From contig JAGTTD010000016.1 in the NCBI GenBank assembly GCA_018398585.1, positions 27,141,212 through 27,205,211 of the forward strand: a stretch of DNA of 64,000 nt, given 5' to 3'. The notes below the pieces were generated by a model. It was not told the origin of the DNA and did no database searches. It worked only from the letters and a program-made list of their open reading frames with translations. Numbering within the stretch: position 1 is the first letter of the stretch; each line of letters opens with the position of its first letter. Of this stretch, positions 34,701 to 45,839 are shown piece after piece. Source of the DNA: Simmondsia chinensis (taxonomy: Eukaryota > Streptophyta > Magnoliopsida > Caryophyllales > Simmondsiaceae). The position numbers were made by a program, and so were the translations under genes.

Positions 34701-37700
34701 GGCCAAGCTGTGAAAAAATTGATTTTTCATAACACTTTCGATAGTAGTACTTTTCCAAAAAGTGCTATCAATAGGGGTATTTTTGTCACTCTTTGCTTAT
34801 GTTTCTACTTTAAAGAGAAAGCGATATTCTCCTCCTTCGACTTAAAAGTAGAAAAAACTTCTAATTGTATTTATAAACACTCTACTTTTTAGGCCAAATA
34901 CCCTTAAATCTAAAGAAAGTGCTTTTTCCAAGAAAAGATCTCTTTCCTTTTCCCTTTTTGTAGGGTAGAACGTTGGCAAATCGTCCTTTAATATTGACTT
35001 AAAATTATGGTTTTATGTGGTACCAGGTAAACAAGAGATGTAGGTTTCTTCTTGAATTCGAGAACGAGGTGAAACAAATGGAGGAAAACCTAAAGCTTGC
35101 CGATCACCCTTTTGAGGGGCAAGCCGTTGATGCTTCTTCTCTCGGATGGGCCATGTCAGCGGTTTCATCAAGGGCATTTCAATTGCGTGGAGGTGAAGGA
35201 CCTGATGGGACCCGCTCAAATATTCCCATGATGCTTCCTTTGATTGACATGTGCAATCATAGCTTCACTCCGAACGCTAAAATTCTGCAGGATCAGGATT
35301 CAGACTCGAAGTTGCTTGTAAAGGTAAGTGCCTTTTTTTTTTTTTTTTTTTTGTTTAGATTTTGCTACTTAATCAAGGCTAAGCACATAGTTGCATGATG
35401 CGTGAGTGAGAACGAGGGAGCGGGCAGTCATAGAATTTTTTAAGGTTGGAAGAGGGGGGAAGCGTTTAAGTTACTATATGTTTGATGTACAAGAAAAAAT
35501 AATGAAATTTCATTAATTGAACAGTTAAAGCATAACTTAAGAGGGTACTAACACTCAAGCACCGGATCCCATTAGAACTCCGAAGTTAAGCGTGCTTGGG
35601 CGAGAGTAATACCAAGATGGGTGACCTCCTGGGAAGTCCTGGTGTTGCACCTCTCGGGATGGGAGTTTTCGGAAACAACCTCCCTTCAGGATGCTACCCT
35701 GAAGGGGGAAGGCTGCGTACATCCCTCCCCCCCAAAGACCCTGCTTAGGGGGGAGCCCTTGGGGCACTGGGAATGTTGGTTTTGAACAGTTAAAACATAA
35801 TAGATGAGAACAAAGGCAGTATTAAGCAATGCCCAAGCAAATTGAGTACTCCGATGAATAAGATTAAGAAAATTTACTCCAGCATGTCCACATGATTCAT
35901 TCGTTCTATGGATTTTTTTTTTATCACATTCGTTCTATGGATTGAGTGATATAATTAACCAACAAATCATTTGATAAGTATCTTCTTATCAAAACGATTC
36001 AATGATTGTTTTAATCATATTTCCATTGAGTTCCATACACGTTTGAAACATGAATATGAATTTGAAATGCCGAATAGAGTTTTTGAGCATGAAACGTTAG
36101 CATTTTAGGGGTTTTGTGCAGTTGTGGTTAAACATATAGTCCTTTTCTGGTCAACCAGTATGTAGTTCTATTCTTTCTTTTTTTCTCATGGTTCATTTCT
36201 TACCCCTGGAATTACATAACGGTTCACCCTCACGGTAGTGAGGTGTCTTAAACATTATCTAACCGATCATGAAAATTGTGTTGGTTTTTTTGGGAAAATA
36301 AGTTGCTTTTTAAGCCTTATTCTTGCGAAACATCTTTGATAGTTTTTAATAGATAAAACACATTTTTAAGTATGTTCTACGATTAAAATACGCTACATTT
36401 GCATCACAGAGTTTGTTACAAAGGTATCATTGCGTAACAACCAATCGCGTAACGGCTGGCTTAAATTACGTTATCTAATTTCATGTTTTTGGTATGTAAG
36501 TGAGTTGGGTGCAAAGAGATTTTAACTTGGGGCCTTTTTATCCAAAGACCTCAACAACAACAACAACAACAGTCCCAGTGCCACAGGGGCTCCCGCACGA
36601 AGCAGGGTCTGGGGGGGTGGATGTACGCAGCCTTCCCCTTTCCGGGTGGATGAGAGGCTGTTTCCGAGACCCCCATCCTGAAGATCGAGTTGTCATGAGA
36701 ACATGGTATCTTGGAAACCATGGAAGCCACAAAGCATCAGCTTAGGACACGGCGTTAAACTAGCAGTATAAAAAATACCCTACAGAAGACAATTACAAGG
36801 CACATAGTAAAGCAAATAGTACATGGCCAATAATAGACGAATAATCGGGAAGTAATTAAACAACATATTAGTGCACTACCTGGGGTTATGACTGCCTAGA
36901 AATCTTAAACTACCAGTCACTCGCCGCACTGCTTTACGCTACCACATCCGCTACCTCTATGCTAGCCCTCCATCGTGCTCTATCTAAGGCCATCTCTCCC
37001 CTTAGGTTTAGGTGGGTTAGGTCATGTTGGATCGTCTCCAGCCAGCTCCTCTTTGGCCTGCCCCTCCCTCTTCTATCTAGCGTAGTATGTAGCTGTTTAC
37101 ACCTCCTGACTGGAGCTATGGTCGGTCTCCTGCTAACATGTCCAAACCATCGCAAGCGGTGCTCTCTCAATTTATCCTCGATCGAGGCTAAACCTAATTT
37201 ACCTCTGATTACATCGTTCTTGATCCTATTCTTCCTTGTGTGGCCACACATCCAGCGGCGCATCCTCATCTCTGCCACCTTCATCCTCTGTGTTTGATGT
37301 TGTTTCATTGGGCGACACTCTGCCCCATACAACATAGCCGGTCTCACTACCGTCCTGTAGTATTTTCCCTTTAGCTTTAGCGTGAACTTTCTATCACAAA
37401 GCACCCCGGAGGCCATCCTCCACTTCTGCCAGCCTACGTTAATCCTGTTGTTGACATCCTTGTCAACCTTACCGCTCTGCTGTATCATGGAACCCAAGTA
37501 TCTGAAACTCTCCTTACTCGGTACGGTCTCCGATTCTATCTTGACATCCTCTATACTAGTCGCGGTGGAAGTGCTCGGTTTTAGATCTGCTAATCCGTAA
37601 TCCCTTCGATTCCAAAGCGCTTCTCCACAATTCCAACTTCTCATTTATGTCCGCTCGGGAGTCCCCCACTAAAACTATGTCATCTGCAAAAAGTATACAC

Positions 37701-40700
37701 CAAGGCACCTCTCCTTGGATGTGTCTAGTGAGCTCATCCATGACTAGAATGAATAGAAAGGGACTCAAGGCAGAACCTTGGTGTACCCCAACTGTAATAG
37801 GGTGTACCCCAACTGTAATAGGGAAAGTGTCTGTCTCCCCTTTTCCTGTGCTCACATTAGTATGTGCCTCCTCACACATGTCTCGAATGGCTCGGTTTTA
37901 TCCAAAGACCTCGACCTTGGTAATGCTTTAACCTCTAGACCAAAGCCTCATTGGTTGATTTCATGGTTTGACGTCATGTGAACTCATGCAAACTGCTGGG
38001 GGCATCTCTCCTTTTCTTCCTTCTCCCTCTCCATTGTGCTGGCACTTTCTGGAAAACGTAGCATTTGTACTTTTGCTTGGATAGAAGCACTCAAAACCTG
38101 GAATAATCACATTTCATTGAACGGTTGGTAAAAAACATTATCAAGATTGAGACCTTTAGATAGGAGGTTCTGAGCTCAAAACCCGCTTTGATGCAAGGCA
38201 TGTGAATGGAAGCAAAGTTTGAATGATTCAACGGCCCTCCTCTATCAAAATTGCGAAAACAATAACGATCAAAGGGGATTTGATTAATTCGTTTGTATCC
38301 AAGAAACCAAAATAACACAAAGGGGATAATCAAATACCAAAATTTCAATTCACTAAAACCTGCTTTACAATGAGAAAGAAGACTCATATTTCAACAACAA
38401 CAACAACAGTCCCAGTGCCACAGGGGCTCCCGCACAGAACAGGGTCTTTGGGGGGGGGGGGGGGGGTGGATGTACGCAGCCTTCCCCCTTCCAGGTGGAA
38501 GATAGGCTATTTCCGAGGACCCCCATCCTGAAGATTGAAGACTCATATTTATGGAACTTAAAAAGAAAGTAAATTAAAAACTCTTTAAATAAATTAAACT
38601 CTTAAAACTAAATTCCTAAACCAAATATAGCCTTAAAACAGGGACTCTTTAAACAACTTAAACTCTTCAATTAAACTCTTAAAGGAATTGTAATTATATT
38701 TGACTTCTAATAGGAAAATAACTCTTGTTGCAGGTGGTGGCAGAAACACAAATCAAAGAAGACGAGCCGTTGGAGCTCAATTATGGGTGCTTGAGCAATG
38801 ACTTTTTCCTTTTAGATTACGGGTTTGTCGTACCTTTGAATCCATACGACTTGATTGAGCTCAAGTACGATGGAGCACTTCTTGATGCTGCCAGCATGGC
38901 TGCTGGAGTTTCTTCCCCTAATTTTTCTTCTCCCGCATCTTGGCAGCTTGAAATCTTATCCCAATTACAATTACATGGTGAACCTTCTCTTCAAAAGGTA
39001 TTTTCTATTGCTTTCGTTTTGTTGCTTCTAATCTTCCTATTTTGATGCTTAAGGGTGTAAATGAGTTGATCTGGCTCAAAAGGGCTCGTCATACAGCTAG
39101 GCTCAACTTGCCAGCTCGAGTTGGGACGATTTGGCTCATTTAGCTTATTGAATTGAGCCCAAGCTTAATGAAGTTCGAGCTTGTAGGCTTGCAAACCTAA
39201 TTGAGCCTATCTTAGTACAGTTTATTAGCTTACATAAGCCCAAGTGAGCCTAATTTGAGCTTAAAAAAGTCAAGCTCGAGCGTAAATAAGCTCAAACTAG
39301 TCTAAATGGAGCTTAAATCCTTCATACATGACTAAGTTGCGAAAACCTCTGGGATTTAAATAAGACAAGTAGTTCAGAACTTGTTGAGCCAAATTTGAAT
39401 CAAGCCCAGCTGTGCCTAGTCCAAGCCTATGATGAATGAAGCTCGGTGAGCTTCGAGTTGAGCCTGAGCCGAGCTAAATGTAGAAGATTCTAGCCTCAAG
39501 GTTGACAAGCTCGGGCTTTCTTGATAGTTGCCAGTCGGATAAAATGTATTTGTCGACATGTTAAACTCGGTTTTTCTAAGATTTTTCTATGTTTTTTTTG
39601 TTCTAATTTACGTGTCTAACTATCACATCAATACTCTAGTACACTTGTTTGATAAGCTTATAACTAACAAAAAATGTTTATTAAAAAAAAAGGTGAAATG
39701 CTGCAAAAAAGCTGGGACCAAAAGTGACAAGTATATAATATTTATTAAAAGTCTAAATGGAAGCTTTTCCTCACACGAAACCTGACGATTGAGTCGGTTC
39801 GGTTGGATTAGAGTCAGGTCACTTTGAGTTTGAGACATGTCAGGTTTAAGTCATTTTAGGGTTCTACTTACCAAGCTCTTGACCCCATTCTAGTTTTTCG
39901 GTTCATTTTTGGGTCAACCCATCCAATCGGGTCGAAAATTGCCAGGTCCACTCAGGCAGCAAGATTTTTTTCCCCTCCTTTAATTCCTTATTATAACTTC
40001 GTTTGTTTTTATGACTATATTTTCCATCTCAATTTTATTGTTTCTTTTGTATAATTTCATTTCAATAATCACAAATCTGGAAAATATTTTCCTCCATGGT
40101 GAGAAATTTTGACCTTTCCTCACCAAAATGTTCTTTTACAGAGGGGAAAACGTTTTCTGTCGCAATCTCATGTCATATACTTCATTGTGACCTCAACTTG
40201 GTGAAGCGTAAATTCCATACAACTTTATAGAATGAAACACTTTCTTTAGCTAGAAAGATAGAATCTCTTAACAAAAAAATATTTTTAATTAAATATTTGT
40301 GGTTAATATTAGCCTTTTCTTTTTCTTTTTCATACAGGTGACACTCGGAGGTCCAGAACTAGTTGACGGCCGGTTACTGGCTGCCTTAAGAGTCTTTCTT
40401 GCTAGAGATGCAGAAACAGTGCATAAGCATGATTTGAATGCACTTCAATCCTTCTCGTTTGACGCTCCTCTCGGGATTCCAAATGAATTAGCCGTTCTTC
40501 GAACTATTATCGCATTATGTATGATAGCACTTGAACACTTCCCAACAAAGATTATGGAGGATGAGTCGCTGTTGAAGAAAGGTGTTTCTAGTTCATCAGA
40601 ATTGGCTATCCGATTCAGAATCGAAAAGAAGTCGATGATTATAAACGTGATGAGAGAGATGTCGAAACGGGTGAAGCTACTACAGTCAAAGGAATCGGCT

Positions 40701-40721
40701 GCTGCTAATCAGGCATCATGA
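31715..40721 (+). CDS. SET-domain protein lysine methyltransferase, Rubisco LSMT-like
   Basis: Five exons: 31715-32063, 33773-33939, 35027-35323, 38734-38997 and 40338-40721. All have GT-AG introns and they sum to 487 codons (486 aa). The family uses S-adenosylmethionine to methylate lysines, often in plastid proteins. The split SET domain spans roughly residues 40-290. The conserved NHS of [10 protein letters not shown] lies at 249-251 and the catalytic-type tyrosine of LELNYG at 288. A helical C-terminal region (about 330-465) resembles the Rubisco LSMT substrate-binding domain. The exon 1/2 join gives [19 protein letters not shown], a conserved family block. A (GGGGCT)n tract in exon 1 encodes [10 protein letters not shown]. 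The first residues are weakly transit-peptide-like. The substrate is unknown. Introns 2 and 3 carry transposons, and intron 3 (3.4 kb) holds three retroelement insertions. Confidence 0.94.
32064..33772 (+). other. SET gene intron 1
   Basis: 1.7-kb intron with a (GA)n tract near 32,245-32,258 and a hAT-MITE-like fragment around 32,872-33,000 (GGCTCCGTTTGTTTTGAAGG). No independent gene. Confidence 0.5.
34690..34905. mobile_element. hAT-like MITE in SET gene intron 2
   Basis: Ends GAGCCTATTTGGCCAAG and GGCCAAATACCC are inverted. A related partial element begins near 63,770 at the window edge (GGGCTTGTTTGGCTAACC). Non-coding. Confidence 0.5.
35517..35800 (+). mobile_element. 5S rRNA-derived SINE, copy 3, near full length with 19-bp TSD
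   Basis: The body 35536-35781 begins with a 5S rRNA-like head: AAGCACCGGATCCCATTAGA, ACTCCGAAGTTAAGCGTGCT, TGGGCGAGAGTAATACCAAG, ATGGGTGACCTCCTGGGAAG. The internal polymerase III control region of 5S is therefore present. It then continues with the RTE LINE 3' tail (GGGGGAAGGCTGCGTACATC, a C run, GGAGCCCTTGGGGCACTGGG). Flanks at 35517-35535 and 35782-35800 (TTGAACAGTTAAAGCATAA, one mismatch) are the TSD. It lies in SET gene intron 3, sense to the gene. Confidence 0.93.
36536..37912 (-). mobile_element. 5'-truncated RTE LINE (copy B) with perfect 17-bp TSD
   Basis: Minus-strand LINE. The (CAA)n end and inverted tail lie at 36,553-36,690 and the reverse transcriptase region at about 36,934-37,879 ([30 protein letters not shown], then [20 protein letters not shown]). 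A frame break occurs near 37,555-37,600. A 21-bp in-frame tandem duplication at 37782-37823 repeats PITVGVH. The TSD TTTTATCCAAAGACCTC is identical at 36536-36552 and 37896-37912. It lies antisense in SET gene intron 3. Confidence 0.93.
38378..38550 (-). mobile_element. Truncated RTE LINE/SINE 3' end with perfect 14-bp TSD
   Basis: The insert 38392-38536 starts with (CAA)n, then CAGTCCCAGTGCCACAGGGG, a G run of about 16, GGATGTACGCAGCCTTCCCC and GGCTATTTCCGAGGACCCCC. TSD GAAGACTCATATTT lies at 38378-38391 and 38537-38550. Third retroelement in SET gene intron 3. Confidence 0.9.
39045..39540. repeat. GAGCTC-rich dispersed repeat in SET gene intron 4
   Basis: Same family as 17,015-17,530: starts GGGTGTAAATGAGTTGATC and is dense in 'gagctt', 'gagcc' and 'agctcg' words. 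A third copy lies at 40,960-41,310, ending in GGATTATGAACACCCC. Non-coding. Confidence 0.5.
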
Positions 40722-40784
40722 TCTTGATTTATATTTATCAATCCTTAAACCTATGCATCAATGAATCCAGTAAGATTAAGCTAT

Positions 40785-40925
40785 TAGGTTTGATGCAGTG
40801 GTTAGGTTATTCATCTCTAAGTATGAGTTCTTGTGTTCGAAGATTATCTCCCGTTCTCTGAATTTGATGATTGTTTACGGTAATATTGTACCTTCTTACC
40901 CATGTAAAAGAAAATTTTGGCAGGA
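40785..40925 (+). mobile_element. tRNA-derived SINE
   Basis: Box A-like GCAGTGGTTAGG (40795-40806) and box B-like TGTTCGAAGATT (about 40,833) are followed by a short body ending in ATTGTACCTTCTTACCC. It lies just downstream of the SET gene stop codon, so it may be part of the 3' UTR. Confidence 0.5.
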
Positions 40926-41444
40926 TTAGTATCACTTACTGTTTTAGCAAATTTACGACCAATGTAGCAGTTTAAGTGAGCCAAGTCACTAGCGAGTCAT
41001 TATTTAGCTTGAAATGTTCAGCTTCTTCAAGCTGGAGCGGGCTTGACCAGCTAAGGGGGCCAAGTGTGAGCCTAGTAATCTTTAGGCTCGGTAGCTCGCG
41101 AGCTTAAATGAGCCAATCTTGTCCTTAATTATGAGCCTTAATGAACTGTGTTTTGCTTGAAACTCCCCAATCTAGGTTCAAGCTCAAAGTCTCTAGGCTC
41201 AGCGAGTTTCAAGTTGGGCTCGAGATGAGCAAAATGATGGCAAGAGCCTCAAACTTGACGAGATAGGGCTTGGGTCGGATTATGAACACCCCTAATTAAA
41301 CAGATGAGTTGCCCCGAGATGGTAGGTTACTCTAGCAAGAAAGGAAAAAAGGGAGATGAAATGCTCTGTGTTAGAATATTTATGCTTTAATATTTTCTGA
41401 ATGTTTCGACTATATATAAGTGAAGTCTACATGATACATGAGTT

Positions 41445-41575
41445 CTCGGCTTTGGTGTGATGATTAAGCTGCTCACTCTTCTAGTATGAGGTCTTGGGTT
41501 TCATCTTCCCTTTTGGGATGTCTATGGCTCTTATGAGGGTATTGTTGTACTTCCCTATCAATATATATATATATA
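41445..41575 (+). mobile_element. tRNA-derived SINE, second copy
   Basis: GGCTTTGGTGTGATGATTAA (box A-like) and GGTCTTGGGTTTCATC (box B-like), then ATTGTTGTACTTCCCTATCA and a (TA)n end. Same general type as 40,785-40,925. The rest of 41,576-42,347 shows a GAGCTC-rich stretch (about 41,600-41,880) and AT-rich sequence without a gene. Confidence 0.45.
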
Positions 41576-42356
41576 TGCTGCTACAATTGTAAATTAGTTC
41601 GATCAAGTCCGAGCTTACCAAGCTCGAGATCTTTCTTGGCAACATTTTATTGTTGAGCTGGTAGCACTCCAGCTCATGCTTGGTTGGTTAGTTTGACCTC
41701 CAATGCGAATCCGTGATCTTCATGTCGAGCTTGTATTTATGTTGTAGACCCTATTATGCTCATTATTCAGCTTAAACTCAGCTTTTTGAGCTTTTTTAGC
41801 TTGTAGGCTTCCAAATCTAAGATTTACCATGCTCGGTTTGAGCTTGCTTAGTTGAAGAAGTCATCTTAAGTTCAATTTACCATTGCCCCAAGAGCAATAG
41901 ATTAAAAATAAAAAATAAAAATTAGGGCTTTTTTGCTATATATTTGATGTATTTTGTTTTTTAGAAATTAAAGTATGCTTTAGGAAAAAAAATTGTTTTT
42001 AGTTTCTTATTTTCCAATTTTTTTTTTCTAATTTGACTAGAAAATAAAAACCCAAAAAAAAAAAAAATCAAAAATTAGAAAAAAAAAGCGCTATTTTTCA
42101 AACAAGTATGTTTTATTTTTTTGTCCCCTGCGGATATATAGCCTATAACACCGGCAGCTTTATACGCCACTTGGGTTCGAAATATTCACTATGATACTTG
42201 TGGCTCTCCTTTATGAGGATTTTAAGGGTTATTCCCCCTGCAAACGTACAAAAAAATGTTTTCTTTTTCTTTTTTGTAACAAATATGGGGGAGAACCATT
42301 ACTAAAAAAAGAGAATAAAACTTAACGAGAAATTATTTATAGGTGTGAAAATTTTA

Positions 42357-45274
42357 GGGAAATCGTACGGATTGGACCCCCCAGCCCCCCCTTAATGTTT
42401 TTTAGACCCCTTTAACCATAAATAGACTCTTTTGGACAAAAATGCCCTCCCACCTCACCCCCCCCCCATCCGTCCCCTCTCTCTCTCTCTCTCTTTCTCT
42501 CTCCTCATTTAATGCAAGGCAGGCAAAAGTACACTCTTTTGACCTTTCACTCTCCTTTTCTTCATTTATTTTTTCCTTTTGAATTTTTTTTTGTCCAAAA
42601 AAAAATATAATTTCCAAATTTGCCCTTTCTTCTTCTTCCCTCCCAGACCTTGTTTAGGCGTGCTTGAAGTAATTAATAAAATCATACACTGGGTATGATT
42701 CCTTTTAATGGTGTAAAATGAGCTTATTCAGGTGTATCACAAGAAATTAGTGGTAAAAGACTTATCATACACAATGTATGATAGGTTATAATGGCATAAA
42801 ATCAACTTTTGCTTTTTGTTTCAAGTAATTAGACGTACAGTTGGATGAAATCGAATCATACACTGGGTATGATGCGTTTTAATGGTGTAAAATGAACTTA
42901 TTCAGGTTTATTCCAAGCAATTAGTGGTAAATGACTTGTCATACACAATGTATGATAGGTTATAATGGCATAAAATCAACTTTTGCTGTTTTTTTCAAGT
43001 AATTACTGTTACAGTGGGCTGAAATCGAATCATACAATGGGTATGATGAGTTAAAATGGTGTAAAATGAACTTATTCAGGTGTAGTTCAAGCAATTAGTG
43101 GTAAATGCCTTGTCATACACAATGTATGATAGGTTATAATGGCAAAAAATCAACTTTTGCTTTTTTTTCAAGTAATTACTGTTACAGTGGGCTGAAATCT
43201 AATCATACAATGGGTATGATACTCTGAAATGGTCTAAAATGAACCTTTTCAGGTTTTATTAAAACAATTAGTGGTAAATGACTTATCATACACAATGTAT
43301 GATAGGTTATAATCGCATGAAATCAACTGTTGCTGTTTTTTTTCAAGTAATTAGACGTACAGTGGGATGAAATCGAATCATACACTAGGTATGATGCGTT
43401 TTAATGGTGTAAAATGAACTTATTCAGGTGTATTACAAGAAATTAGTGGTAAATGACTTGTCATACACAATGTATGATAGGTTATAATGGCATAAAATCA
43501 ACTTTTGCTGTTTTTTTCAACTAATTACTGTTGCAGTGGGATGAAATCGAATCATACAATGGGTATGATACATTTTAATGGTGTAAAATGAACTTATTCA
43601 GGTTCTTTTCAAGCAATTAGTTGTAAATGACTTATCATACACAATGTAGGATAGGTTATAATGTCAAAAAATCAACTTTTACTGGTTTTTACTTCTAATT
43701 ACTGTTACAGAGGGCTGAATCGAATCATACAATGGGTATGATGTGTTTTAATGGTGTAAAATGAACTTATTCAGGTTTATTTCAAGCAATTAGTTGTAAA
43801 TCACTTATCATACACAAATTATTATAGGTGTTAATGGCATAAAATTAACTTTTGCTGTTTTTTTCAAGTAATTGGGGTAAGTGGTCTGAAATAGTATCAT
43901 ACACTGGGTATGATTCGTTTTAATGGTTTAAAATAAACTTATTCAGGTTTATTATAAGAAATTAGTAGTAAATGACTTGTCATACACAATGTATGATAGG
44001 TTATAATGGCATAAAATCAACTTTTACTGGTTTTTTCAACTAATTACTGTTACAGTGGGATGAAATCGAATCATACAATGGGTATGATACATTTTAATGT
44101 TGTAAAATGAACTTATTCAGGTGTTTTTCAAGCAATTAGTTGTAAATGACTTATCACACACAATGTATGATAGGTTCTAATGTCAACAAATCAACTTTTA
44201 CTGGTTTTTACTTCTAATTACTGTTACAGAGGGCTGAATCAAATCATACAATGGGTATGATGTGTTTTAATGGTGTAAAATGAACTTATTCAGGTTTATT
44301 TCAAGTAATTAGTTGTAAATCACTTATCATACACAAATTATTATAGGTGCTAATGGCATAAAATTAACTTTTGCTGTTTTTTTCAAGTAATTAGGGGTAA
44401 GTGGTCTGAAATCGAATCATACACTGGGTATGATTCGTTTTAATGGTTTAAAATGAGCTTATTCAGGTGTATTACAAGAAATTAGTGGTAAATGACTTGT
44501 AATACACAACGTATGATAGGTTTAATGGCATAAAATCAACTTTTACTGGTTTTTTCAACTATTTACTGTTACAGTGGGATGAAATCGAATCATGCACTGG
44601 GTATGATGCGTTTTAATGGTGTAAAATGAACTTATTCAGGTTTATTTCAAGGAATTAGTTGTAAATGACTTCTCATACACAATATATGATACATTATAAT
44701 GGCAAAAAATCAACTTTTGCTGTTTTTTCAAGTAATTAGGGGTAAGTGGTCTGAAATTGAATCATACACTGGGTATGATTCGTTTTAATGGTTTGAAATG
44801 AGCTTATTCAGGTTTAGTTCTAAACAATTAGTGGTAAATGACGTATCATACCCAATGTATGATAGGTTGTAATGGCATAAAATCAACTTTTGCTGTTTTT
44901 TTTCAAGTAATTAGGGGTACAGTGGTCTGGAATCGAATCATAAACTGGGTATGATGCTTTATAGTGGTGTAAAGTGACCTTATTCAGGTATATTAGAAGT
45001 AATTAGCGGTAAAGAGTTTGTCATACACAATGTATGATAGGTTTTATTGGCATAAAATCAACTTTTGCTGTTTTTTTTCAAGTTATTAGGGGTACAGGGG
45101 TCTGAAATCGAATCTATATACGTGTAGTTCAAGTTTTATTGGTGTATGATGCACTTCATACACGGTATATGATGGGTTATATTTGTGTAAAATCAACGTG
45201 TATTTGTGTATTTTAGTAATGTGTATTTAGAAAAAAAATATACATTTTGAGTATAGTAATCCGTACGATTTTCC
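42357..45274 (+). repeat. Left terminal arm of the MULE (long TIR with ~174-bp tandem repeats)
   Basis: The outer ~320 bp is unique TIR: C-rich and CT-rich tracts, then CCTCATTTAATGC and GTTTAGGCGTGCTTGAAG. About 14 tandem units of ~174 bp follow from 42,683 to about 45,200. Successive ATCATACACTGGGTATGAT-type cores fall at 42683, 42857, 43031, 43204, 43379, 43553 and 43726. The arm closes with ATCCGTACGATTTTCC (45259-45274), an inverted copy of its own outer terminus. The right arm is its inverted counterpart. Confidence 0.9.
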
Positions 45275-45702
45275 TTCAAAAAGGCCCTCCCATTCACCCC
45301 CCCCCCCAACCCGTCCCCTTTCTCTCTCCTCATTTAATGCGCAGCCGATTACTGTACTTTAGCTTCTCTCCACTCCATTTTCTCTCTCTTCATTTAATGC
45401 AAAAGTACATATTTTTACTTTATGTCATGTAACTTGCTTCTCACTCTATTCCTCCCTTCTTCTCATTTCCCGCCTATTTACTCACCTCTTATTCATGGTA
45501 TTTGTTACTTTTCTCTTAATTTGAATTCCCCAAGTCCATTTTTCTCTCATTTTTCTCTCAATCTGCTACATTGGGCCCTCGGAAGAAGAAGAAGAAGAAG
45601 AAGAAGCCATTTTAAGATCGTGTTTGAAGCTTCGTGGCATTGCTGTAGGTTCAACGTTGAGTCCTTACACACATTTCACGGTTTTCAGATCAGATACTGA
45701 AG
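45275..45702 (+). promoter_or_regulatory. Leader/promoter region and non-coding first exon of the transposase gene
   Basis: C-rich and CT-rich sequence (CCTCCCATTCACCCCC, CCGTCCCCTTTCTCTC, TCATTTAATGC repeated) shared with the right-hand leader, then a (GAA)n tract at about 45,583-45,606. A good splice donor, CTGAAG|GTAACA, follows 45,702. With the acceptor TTGTCCACAG ending at 47,302, two bases before the ATG, this predicts a 1.6-kb intron in the 5' UTR. The transcription start itself is not visible. Confidence 0.55.
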
Positions 45703-45839
45703 GTAACATGACCATTTGCTGACATTGTCGTTAACGTATCCTTGTCCTATGAGGTCGGTGTGTTACAAGTCGTTTATGGTTTATGATTGGTTTAAATGAT
45801 GTATTATAACTTTCTTTTGGTGTGTTTGAACTCATTAGT

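Noticed and set aside
35536..35660. Functional 5S rRNA gene (also at 9.2, 23.5 and 60.6 kb)
   Set aside because: Heads are diverged, fused to an RTE LINE tail and flanked by TSDs; not in a 5S tandem array. Called SINEs.
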